A stretch of DNA of 6,217 bases from Coriobacteriaceae bacterium (GTDB lineage: Bacteria > Actinomycetota > Coriobacteriia > Coriobacteriales > Eggerthellaceae), in NCBI GenBank assembly GCA_015062635.1, contig SUUF01000059.1, positions 5,987 through 12,203 of the forward strand, written 5' to 3'. Positions 1 to 5,069 of the stretch are shown here, in pieces. The first letter of the stretch is position 1. Every line of letters starts with the position of its first letter. The notes beneath the pieces are model-generated. The model ran no database searches. It had not been told where the DNA came from and saw nothing but the letters and a program-made list of their open reading frames with translations. Position numbers and translations under genes: made by a program.

Positions 1-215
1 TGCAATCGCAGGGTCTCGGTTTGGAAATGGACGACGTCTTGCCCGATCACGAGACCGCGGCCGACGAGAATCGTCGCCGCCTCCGGCACGAACAGGGGCA
101 TATGCCCGGCAATCGATTCCATGCCCCGCAGCTGGTTGAGCAGGGTCGTTTTACCCGCGCAGGGCCCGCCCGTGAGGGCGATGGTGTAAGGGCGATTGCC
201 AGGCATCGGCTGCAT
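1..215 (-). CDS. P-loop ATPase/GTPase, AAA_28 type (partial, C-terminus beyond left edge)
   Basis: Only the first 71 codons lie in the window. The start is ATG at 215-213. A Walker A loop occupies residues 16-23 (G-G-P-C-A-G-K-T, then T24), preceded by the hydrophobic strand YTIALT. A second conserved-looking block, VPEAATILVGRG, is at residues 43-54. The GGPC.GKTT loop followed by a VPE-A-T block resembles the AAA_28 P-loop family, which includes NadR-like kinases and TTD14-like nucleotide-binding proteins. Substrate and role are unknown. The start abuts the TAG of the upstream flavoprotein gene in the same frame, and no Shine-Dalgarno precedes it, so translation is probably coupled to that gene. 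A second in-frame ATG at residue 4 (206-204) is an alternative start. The Walker B and C-terminal domains are outside the window, so the family call is good and the function is open. Confidence 0.8.
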   Translation of the reverse strand, partial: MQPMPGNRPYTIALTGGPCAGKTTLLNQLRGMESIAGHMPLFVPEAATILVGRGLVIGQDVVHFQTETLRL

Positions 216-833
216 CTAGCGAATGAAGTTGAAAGGCGTGAAGGGCTCGCGCTCGGGCAGGCCGAACTCCCGCTTGCCCAGCTGGATGCTCTTCATCAGG
301 AAGGCCATGTTCCGGGCGAGCGTGCGCATCTGCTGCAAGCCTTCGATGTCCTGCGCGGCTTCGCCTTGGGCGCGGCCGTGCACGGCATTCCAGTATTGGC
401 CGCTTGCAATGGGCATGCCCGATATCGCGAAGAACTTGTTCAACTCGTCGAACGTCGCCGTGGTACCCGCACGGCGGGTCGCCACCACGGCAGCGCCGAC
501 CTTCATGCTCGGGTCGAACTGGGCGCTGTAGAACAGGCGCGTGAGCAGCGCGACGAGCGTGGCGTTGGCCGACCCGTAGTAAACGGGGCTTCCGACCACG
601 AGGCCATCGGCCGCCTCGAATTTGGGCGAAATCTCGTTCACCAGGTCGTCGAATACGCAACGTCCGAGCTCCGAGCACTTGCCGCATCCGATGCAGCTGC
701 GAATCGCCTTGTTCCCGACGGTGACTATCTCGGTTTCGATGCCTTCCGCCTCGAAAACGGGAACCATTTCATTCAAGGCGACGGCGGTGTTGCCCTTGCT
801 GTGCGGGCTGCCATTGAGCATGAGTACCTTCAT
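216..833 (-). CDS. Flavodoxin-fold NAD(P)H-dependent FMN reductase / iron-sulfur flavoprotein-like protein
   Basis: A 205-residue protein of the FMN_red/flavodoxin_2 family, predicted cytoplasmic, probably reducing quinones, nitro compounds or metal/iron carriers through FMN. The N-terminus MKVLMLNGSPHSKGNT is the first beta strand and the FMN phosphate-binding loop (residues 7-16). The second flavin loop is GSPVYYGSAN at 81-90. Cysteines 47, 50, 53 and 59 form a CX2CX2CX5C pattern, matching the compact cluster motif of archaeal-type iron-sulfur flavoproteins, so a [4Fe-4S] cluster is plausible but not proven. There is no signal peptide or membrane segment. The start is supported by AAGGAG at 845-840, six bases upstream. 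It is the first gene of a probable two-gene unit with the AAA_28-type ATPase, whose ATG follows this gene's stop TAG (218-216) with no gap. Length is normal for the family. The natural substrate cannot be read from sequence. Confidence 0.9.
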   Translation of the reverse strand: MKVLMLNGSPHSKGNTAVALNEMVPVFEAEGIETEIVTVGNKAIRSCIGCGKCSELGRCVFDDLVNEISPKFEAADGLVVGSPVYYGSANATLVALLTRLFYSAQFDPSMKVGAAVVATRRAGTTATFDELNKFFAISGMPIASGQYWNAVHGRAQGEAAQDIEGLQQMRTLARNMAFLMKSIQLGKREFGLPEREPFTPFNFIR

Positions 834-871
834 ATCTGTCTCCTTTGTGCCGGTGTGCTGTCTCGCCGGTC

Positions 872-900
872 ATTCTACCGATGGTCAGCGCATATTTCAT
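872..900 (-). promoter_or_regulatory. Candidate sigma-70-type promoter for the flavoprotein-ATPase unit
   Basis: Read on the minus strand, ATGAAA (900-895, four of six matches to TTGACA) and TAGAAT (877-872, five of six matches to TATAAT) are separated by exactly 17 bases. A transcript would start near 865, about 30 bases before the ATG at 833 and with the AAGGAG at 845-840 inside its leader. It was found by eye from consensus, with no experimental support. Confidence 0.45.
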
Positions 901-1045
901 GTGGCGGCTGCAAACATCGATACATTGCGCATCAAGATGGGAAATCGGCGCATGTGACGTGCCTCAATAGGGCCCGGTTACTACCGTTCCCGGACAAACA
1001 AGGCATTTTGGCGTGTTAACGAGCGGGTTGATGGTCGTTGCGCCC

Positions 1046-1051
1046 TACAAT
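1046..1051 (+). promoter_or_regulatory. Candidate -10 element for the acetyltransferase gene
   Basis: TACAAT matches TATAAT in five of six positions and lies 30 bases before the ATG, in the less GC-rich intergenic stretch 834-1081. No good -35 is found at 16-18 bases. A TTGATG at 1028-1033 is only 12 bases upstream, too close for a standard sigma-70 promoter. It is a weak call. Confidence 0.3.
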
Positions 1052-1081
1052 TTTCCCAGGCTATTGTCGGAGGGAAGATAG

Positions 1082-1651
1082 ATGGGCACGCTGGAGTCAA
1101 AGCCGGTCATAGCCGGCACCCCGTTGGCGAAGGAAGTCGACGACCTCTATACGCTCGCGTTTCCGCGTGAGGACAAGTTCTCGTTTGATGCGATGTGCCG
1201 TTTCGCCAGCGCCGGCGGAGCCGATTTCACCGCCTATCTGGACGGCGAGACGTTCTGCGGTTTCTCGTTCACGTTGCAGGCCGGCAAATACCTGTTCGTG
1301 CTGTACCTGGCTACGGTCGAGAGCCTGCGCTCGAAAGGCTATGGCACGCAGGTGATGCAGCATATGATGAGCGAGAATCCGGGGAAAGACCTCGTGCTCG
1401 ACATCGAGCTGCCGTATGAAAGCGCGCCGAATGCCGAGCAGCGCTACCGCCGCCGCGCGTTCTACGAGCGCAACGGATTCTGGTGCACGGGCGATGTCTT
1501 CGGCGTCGACGATAACCTGTACCTGATAATGACCACGGGCGAGACTTGGGATCGCGATGATTTCCTCGCATGCGCGAAACGCGAGCACGGCGTTTTGCCC
1601 GATTACTATTTCGGCGACATCCACCACTTCGATGACGAGGTTCGCCGCTAG
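1082..1651 (+). CDS. GNAT family N-acetyltransferase
   Basis: A 189-residue protein predicted to transfer an acyl group from acetyl-CoA to an amine; the acceptor is unknown. The acetyl-CoA pyrophosphate-binding motif A is visible as R-S-K-G-Y-G at residues 83-88, following the beta-4 strand LFVLYLATVE (71-80) and preceding helix TQVMQHMM. The later RRRAFYERNGF block (123-133) is the typical GNAT motif B with its conserved F-Y-x-x-x-G-F. The tail after about residue 155 (WDRDDFLACAKREHG, then a Tyr/His/Asp-rich end) extends past the core fold. The start at 1082 is supported by GGAGGG at 1069-1074 with a seven-base spacer. It is transcribed alone: the gene to its left is divergent, the one to its right is convergent, and an intrinsic terminator follows 29 bases after the stop codon. 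Nothing suggests truncation or foreign origin. Confidence 0.9.
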   Translation: MGTLESKPVIAGTPLAKEVDDLYTLAFPREDKFSFDAMCRFASAGGADFTAYLDGETFCGFSFTLQAGKYLFVLYLATVESLRSKGYGTQVMQHMMSENPGKDLVLDIELPYESAPNAEQRYRRRAFYERNGFWCTGDVFGVDDNLYLIMTTGETWDRDDFLACAKREHGVLPDYYFGDIHHFDDEVRR

Positions 1652-1680
1652 CGCCATACGGGGCGAAACCCGCGAATAGC

Positions 1681-1710
1681 ACGCGCCCGCAACCGGGCGC
1701 GTTGTTCGTT
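1681..1710 (+). terminator. Intrinsic terminator of the acetyltransferase gene
   Basis: A perfect nine-base-pair GC-rich stem (ACGCGCCCG at 1681-1689 pairing with CGGGCGCGT at 1694-1702) with a four-base loop CAAC is followed by the T-rich run TGTTCGTT. It sits 29 bases past the stop codon at 1651. On the minus strand the stem is not followed by a T run, so it looks one-directional and would not stop the convergent kinase transcript efficiently. Confidence 0.8.
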
Positions 1711-1837
1711 CATAGCTCCTGTATTGCGTTGTTGCCGATTCGTGGTGTTGTCGATTCCCAACCCTGCCGATGGCAAGGCAAACCGCCTACGTTTCCATCG
1801 TGCGGCGGAAACGGTCGTGCTCGACATGCCTTTTCGT

Positions 1838-1856
1838 TAACCGGGAAGCGCGGTTA
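1838..1856. repeat. Short inverted repeat overlapping the stop codon of the protein kinase gene
   Basis: TAACCG (1838-1843) and CGGTTA (1851-1856) are perfect six-base arms around a seven-base loop. The right arm contains the TAA stop of the kinase gene. Neither strand has a T run after it, so it is not a classical terminator; it could be a 3' stabilising hairpin or chance. A second small hairpin, arms CGTTTCC/GGAAACG at 1790-1796 and 1807-1813, lies just beyond and also lacks a T run. No clear intrinsic terminator for the kinase gene is visible in 1703-1853. Confidence 0.35.
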
Positions 1857-3677
1857 TCCCGAGAATCCCCGCACGACCTCTCCGTCTTCCACGAGGCGGT
1901 GCACCAGCACCACCAGCAGCAGGCAGATGGCAGCGCCGATGAGGGCGGGCACCAGCAGCAACAGCGATGGCCCGAACAGCGTGGCGAAGTTCATCTCGTA
2001 CCAGCCCACGCCGAACGACCCGGCGACGAGCACGGCAGCGCCCAGAACCACGCCGATTATCTCCCAGAACATCGTGCGCCTGCTGCAGCACAGGGCGCAC
2101 AGCAGGGCGGCGAGCAGCCAGCAGCCGATGATGATCCACGTGATGGGGTCGGCTACCAGGGCAAGCGCGTTTTGCTGGATGTCTTTGCCGACGATCGTGC
2201 CGATGGGAAGCGTCCAGCCCATGAGGCTTTGCGAACCGCAGCATGCCAGCGCGAACGCGAGCACGCTTGCGAACGCCGCGCTTCCGACGGCTTTGCCGGG
2301 GCTCATCAAGTAGCCGCATAGCAAGGGCACGATCTGGTTGAGGCCGGCGGCGCCGAAGAGGCCGCCCGACAAACCGCCGATGGAACAGGAGTTTTCGAGC
2401 CGGCCGATGGCAATCCACCAGGCAAGGCCCGCGGCGGCGACGATGCCGCCCATGACGAAAGCGTGCCCGTAGATGAGCGCCGCCGCGACGACGGCGATGA
2501 TGAGGACGCTGATCCAACGCGGGAGGATGGCGGCGAGCACGACGGCGGCGAGCGTGCCGCCCCAGCAGATGGGGTTCGTCCACCCGCCGAGCGCGCTTAT
2601 CGAGATGAGGCTCGCGAAGGTGAGCACGCCGGCGTTTGCGGCGCTCAGGCCGCGCACGATGGCGCCAACCGCCCGGCCGCCTAGACGCCGGCGCTTCTTG
2701 ATGCGGCCACCGCTTTCGACCACCTGGGCGCTGCCGTCGTCGAGGGCGGTGCGCACGCAGGCTGCCAGCTGCTTGCGGCCAGCCGCCGCGCTTCCCAGGA
2801 AGCGGTCCATTTCCTCGGCGAAATCTTCCACCGTGGCGTAGCGCTTGAAACGGTCGGGGTCGAGGGCGTAAAACAGCACGTCGTCGATGCCGGTGGGCAG
2901 GCCTTCCAGACACAGCGACGGCAGCACGAGCTCGGCGCCTTCGATACGGTCGATGGCGGCGGAAAGGTCGTTTGCCAAGAACGGGTTCTTGCCCGAGATC
3001 ATCTCGTAGGTGAGGCTCGCGAGCGCCCACTCGTCACAGCGGGCGTCAAGCGATTCGCGCATCATCTGTTCGGGCGGCATGTATCCGATGGTGCCGCCGG
3101 CCGCCGACTGGAACCCCTGCGCGCCGGAAAGACGTGCCAGGCCGAAGTCCATGACCTTCACCTGGCCCTGGTGGTCGATCATCACATTGTCGGGCTTGAT
3201 GTCGAGGTGCAGCACCTGGTTTTCGTGCGCGAACTGCAGGGCGGCCGCCACGCCGTCGAACACGGCGGTCACCATGTCGACGGTCACATTGTCGCCCACG
3301 ACCTTCATGAGGTCGGTGAGCGTCATGCCGTCGACATATTCCATGATGATGTAGGCGGCGTTGTCCTGCACTTCGAAGTCGTGCACGGTCACGATGTTCG
3401 CGTTGTTCAGCATGGCCGCCGTGCGCGCTTCCTCCAGGCCGGTGAGCGCGAGGTTGGGCAGGTCTGCCACATCGTCGAGCACCTGGCCCTGCTGCTCGGA
3501 AAGGGCCGAGAGGTCGATGACCTTCACGGCCACGCGACGCTGCATGCGCGTGTCCCACGCGAGTTGGACGGTGCCGAACCCGCCGGATCCCGCTTCGGCG
3601 AGCACCTTGTAGCGTCCGAGGATCAGCGGGGCCTCGGTTTCGTCATATGCGGGCAATTGCGCTGGTTGCGGTGCCAT
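1854..3677 (-). CDS. Hanks-type Ser/Thr protein kinase with polytopic membrane C-terminal half
   Basis: A 607-residue membrane-anchored kinase. The N-terminal domain (about 20-295) is complete: glycine loop G30-S-G-G-F-G35, ATP lysine K52 in VAVKV, helix C glutamate probably E83, catalytic loop H157-L-D159-I-K-P-D-N164, DFG at 177-179, a PPE at 201-203 in place of APE, and the helix F Asp at 215. The usual HRD arginine is leucine, so it is a non-RD kinase. K52 to E83 is 31 residues, longer than usual. A basic stretch RIKKRRR (325-331) precedes about eight or nine hydrophobic segments from 345 to 592, so the kinase faces the cytoplasm. There are no PASTA repeats or extracellular sensor. I place the start at 3677, not the in-frame ATG at 3716, because AAAGGGG (3689-3683) lies five bases upstream of it. 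Substrates and the role of the membrane half are unknown. Confidence 0.9.
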   Translation of the reverse strand: MAPQPAQLPAYDETEAPLILGRYKVLAEAGSGGFGTVQLAWDTRMQRRVAVKVIDLSALSEQQGQVLDDVADLPNLALTGLEEARTAAMLNNANIVTVHDFEVQDNAAYIIMEYVDGMTLTDLMKVVGDNVTVDMVTAVFDGVAAALQFAHENQVLHLDIKPDNVMIDHQGQVKVMDFGLARLSGAQGFQSAAGGTIGYMPPEQMMRESLDARCDEWALASLTYEMISGKNPFLANDLSAAIDRIEGAELVLPSLCLEGLPTGIDDVLFYALDPDRFKRYATVEDFAEEMDRFLGSAAAGRKQLAACVRTALDDGSAQVVESGGRIKKRRRLGGRAVGAIVRGLSAANAGVLTFASLISISALGGWTNPICWGGTLAAVVLAAILPRWISVLIIAVVAAALIYGHAFVMGGIVAAAGLAWWIAIGRLENSCSIGGLSGGLFGAAGLNQIVPLLCGYLMSPGKAVGSAAFASVLAFALACCGSQSLMGWTLPIGTIVGKDIQQNALALVADPITWIIIGCWLLAALLCALCCSRRTMFWEIIGVVLGAAVLVAGSFGVGWYEMNFATLFGPSLLLLVPALIGAAICLLLVVLVHRLVEDGEVVRGFSG

Positions 3678-3682
3678 GGCTT

Positions 3683-3689
3683 CCCCTTT
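3683..3689 (-). promoter_or_regulatory. Shine-Dalgarno that fixes the kinase start
   Basis: On the minus strand AAAGGGG is followed by AAGCC and ATG at 3677. The other in-frame ATG, at 3716, has no purine-rich sequence before it. This makes the shorter protein of 607 residues, starting MAPQPAQL, the better model. Confidence 0.75.
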
Positions 3690-3704
3690 CGGATGGTTCT
3701 GTCT

Positions 3705-3733
3705 ATGGTACCGCATGAACGCGCATGCGTCAG
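3705..3733 (-). promoter_or_regulatory. Weak candidate promoter for the protein kinase gene
   Basis: Minus-strand CTGACG (3733-3728) and TACCAT (3710-3705) each match consensus in four of six positions and are spaced by 17 bases. It lies in the 112-base gap between the pyridoxal kinase stop and the kinase start, in which I see no T-tailed terminator. Read-through from the upstream gene is therefore also possible. Confidence 0.25.
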
Positions 3734-3789
3734 AGGACGTTCGGCTGGCGTGTTTTCCCAGACGAGTGGCCGGTTATCGCCGTTCGCGC

Positions 3790-4650
3790 TTATTGCAGCA
3801 GCGAGGCCACGGTGCCCAGCAGGGGCTCGAAGCTCACCCCGCGGTTCTGGAAATCGGGCTGGTGGGAGGTCACCTTCATCGCCGCGGGCACGAAATCGCT
3901 CGCGAAGCGGGTCGCCTCGGCCAGGTCGCGCCCGGCCATCACGGCTGCCAGCAGCGTGCTGGTGAACAGGTCGCCCGTGCCATGCAGCATGTAGGGAAGC
4001 TTCTCGTTCGCGGTTTCGGTGAATTCCACCGATTCGCCCGCGATGTAGTTGCGGATGAGCCCGTCGCCGCGCTCGATGCCCTTCAGCACGACGTTCTTGG
4101 CCCCCTTCGCGCGCAGCCCGTCGATCATCGTGCGCACCGTGGCCTCGTCGATGTTCGCCCCCGGCCATTCGATGCCCAGGATGATGCTCGCCTCGGTGAG
4201 GTTGGGCGTGAGGATATCGGCGCCGTCGGCGAGTTCGGCCATGGCCTGGCATAGCTCGGGCGTGTAGGTGGGGTAGACCTTGCCATGGTCGGCCATCACC
4301 GGGTCGACCACGCGCAGGGCATTCGGGTAGGTTTCGTACAGGTCGCGGATGCGCGCCACCTGCTCGGGGTCGCCGAGGAATCCGGAATACACCGCATCGA
4401 TCTCGACGCCGATGCCCTTCCAGGCGTCGGTGTAGTCCTTCAGGATGGCGGTGGTGTCGTGCATGTACCAGCCGGGGAAGGCCGTATGGCTGCTGAACAG
4501 GCCCGTGGGCACGGGGCACACATCGCATCCGGCGGCGGAAAGCACGGGAATCGCCACGCCGAGCGAGCATTTCCCATACCCGCACAGGTCGTGGACCGCG
4601 GCGATGCGCGGAATGTAGTTGTCTTTGCGGTTATACAGTTTCTCGGCCAT
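3790..4650 (-). CDS. Pyridoxal/pyridoxamine kinase (PdxY-like, ribokinase superfamily)
   Basis: A 286-residue cytoplasmic kinase predicted to phosphorylate pyridoxal, pyridoxine or pyridoxamine at the 5' position with ATP, for PLP salvage. The family pattern runs through the protein: the substrate-binding start IAAVHDLCGYGKCSLG (16-31), PVPTGLFSSHT (47-56), YSGFLGD (88-94), DPVMADHGKVY (116-126), TPNLTEA (148-154), and the anion-hole/catalytic base motif HGTGDLF (223-229) with D227 as the likely base. Length is usual for the family. A polar leader of about 14 residues precedes the first strand. The start is supported by AAGGAG at 4661-4656, five bases upstream. The gene lies between a small membrane protein gene 111 bases upstream and a Ser/Thr kinase gene 112 bases downstream, all on one strand, but the gaps and a -10 candidate suggest its own transcript. 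PdxK-type naming or a hydroxymethylpyrimidine kinase activity cannot be excluded. Confidence 0.9.
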   Translation of the reverse strand: MAEKLYNRKDNYIPRIAAVHDLCGYGKCSLGVAIPVLSAAGCDVCPVPTGLFSSHTAFPGWYMHDTTAILKDYTDAWKGIGVEIDAVYSGFLGDPEQVARIRDLYETYPNALRVVDPVMADHGKVYPTYTPELCQAMAELADGADILTPNLTEASIILGIEWPGANIDEATVRTMIDGLRAKGAKNVVLKGIERGDGLIRNYIAGESVEFTETANEKLPYMLHGTGDLFTSTLLAAVMAGRDLAEATRFASDFVPAAMKVTSHQPDFQNRGVSFEPLLGTVASLLQ

Positions 4651-4686
4651 GGATGCTCCTTGCTGGCGTCCGGTAGAATGCGCTTC

Positions 4687-4692
4687 ACTATA
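4687..4692 (-). promoter_or_regulatory. Candidate -10 element for the pyridoxal kinase gene
   Basis: TATAGT on the minus strand (4692-4687) matches TATAAT in five of six positions and would start transcription near 4680, about 30 bases before the ATG. The -35 position at 17 bases spacing reads GCGTCA, which is poor, so the promoter is only partly supported. Confidence 0.35.
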
Positions 4693-4761
4693 CCCTTATG
4701 CAGGGAATTTGACGCTTCGACTTTCAGATAATCGCCTATCGCCGCAAGTGAACGGCGGGGC

Positions 4762-4947
4762 TTAATCGTCGATTTCCTCGAACAGGTCGAAATCGTTTTC
4801 GCTCTTCGGGCGGTCGACGAACTTCTTGCGGGTGCGGCGTTCCAAAATGGCCGCGGCAACGATGCACACCACGAGGAAGACCACGATCGAGATGCCGATA
4901 CCCTCGTAGGTTTCGAAGATGAAGTGGTAAAGCTGGTCGAAATCCAT
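4762..4947 (-). CDS. Small single-pass membrane protein, function unknown
   Basis: A 61-residue protein I do not recognise. An acidic/aromatic N-terminus (MDFDQLYHFIFETYEG) is followed by one strongly hydrophobic segment, about residues 17-35 (rich in I, V, L, A), then the basic stretch ERRTRKK (36-42) and a highly acidic tail ending FDLFEEIDD. By the positive-inside rule the tail should be cytoplasmic and the N-terminus outside. The reading frame is credible as a real gene: AAAGGA at 4958-4953 lies five bases before the ATG at 4947, the hydrophobic-basic-acidic order is coherent, and no other gene overlaps it. It diverges from serS and precedes the pyridoxal kinase gene by 111 bases on the same strand. 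It could be a membrane tether or a small regulator, but nothing in the sequence decides this. Confidence 0.75.
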   Translation of the reverse strand: MDFDQLYHFIFETYEGIGISIVVFLVVCIVAAAILERRTRKKFVDRPKSENDFDLFEEIDD

Positions 4948-4987
4948 GGTAGTCCTTTGTGGTTATCGGGGCATTCGCTGTCGGTAG

Positions 4988-4995
4988 AGTATACT
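4988..4995. promoter_or_regulatory. Palindromic AGTATACT, possible shared -10 of divergent serS and small membrane gene
   Basis: AGTATACT is a perfect eight-base palindrome, so TATACT (five of six matches to TATAAT) reads on both strands: 4990-4995 on plus and 4993-4988 on minus. The plus reading would start serS near 5002, with a leader of about 68 bases. The minus reading would start the small gene near 4981, about 34 bases before its ATG. No convincing -35 is found at the standard spacing on either side. Confidence 0.4.
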
Positions 4996-5036
4996 GTACG
5001 GCTCCGAGGAGCGCCCGCGCAGGACGCGCCCCGCTT

Positions 5037-5060
5037 TCAGAATTACAGAATTTCAGGAGG
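5037..5060 (+). repeat. Three eight-base tandem units ending in the serS Shine-Dalgarno
   Basis: The units TCAGAATT, ACAGAATT and TCAGGAGG lie end to end. The third carries the AGGAGG ribosome-binding site (5055-5060), nine bases before the serS ATG at 5070. The AT-rich units contrast with the GC-rich leader before them and would keep the site unstructured. AGGAGG is only one base from an out-of-frame ATG at 5062, too close for use, so it supports 5070 as the true start. Confidence 0.5.
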
Positions 5061-5069
5061 AATGCCGCC

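Noticed and set aside
21..1019. A 332-codon plus-strand open frame spanning the ATPase, the flavoprotein and the intergenic region
   Set aside because: It is antisense to two genes with clear family motifs, its protein is low-complexity and rich in Arg, His, Ala and Glu, and it has no ribosome-binding site. It is a GC-driven shadow.
1703..1853. Small gene or RNA between the convergent acetyltransferase and protein kinase genes
   Set aside because: There is no start with a ribosome-binding site, no coherent short protein and no strong structure beyond two small hairpins without T runs.
1837..3030. A 397-codon minus-strand frame overlapping the protein kinase gene
   Set aside because: It is a shifted frame of the kinase gene, extremely rich in Arg and Pro, with no motifs.
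3678..3716. Upstream in-frame ATG giving a kinase 13 residues longer
   Set aside because: No Shine-Dalgarno precedes it, whereas the ATG at 3677 has a strong one at good spacing.
3623..4585. A 320-codon minus-strand frame overlapping the pyridoxal kinase gene
   Set aside because: It is an Arg/His/Gly-rich shifted frame. The true frame carries all the expected kinase motifs.
4740..4757. Small hairpin (arms CGCCG/CGGCG) after the small membrane gene as a terminator
   Set aside because: The stem is only five base pairs and is not followed by a T run on either strand.
4996..5069. A T-box or other riboswitch leader for serS
   Set aside because: The leader is only about 70 bases, with no T-box sequence and no terminator-antiterminator pair.
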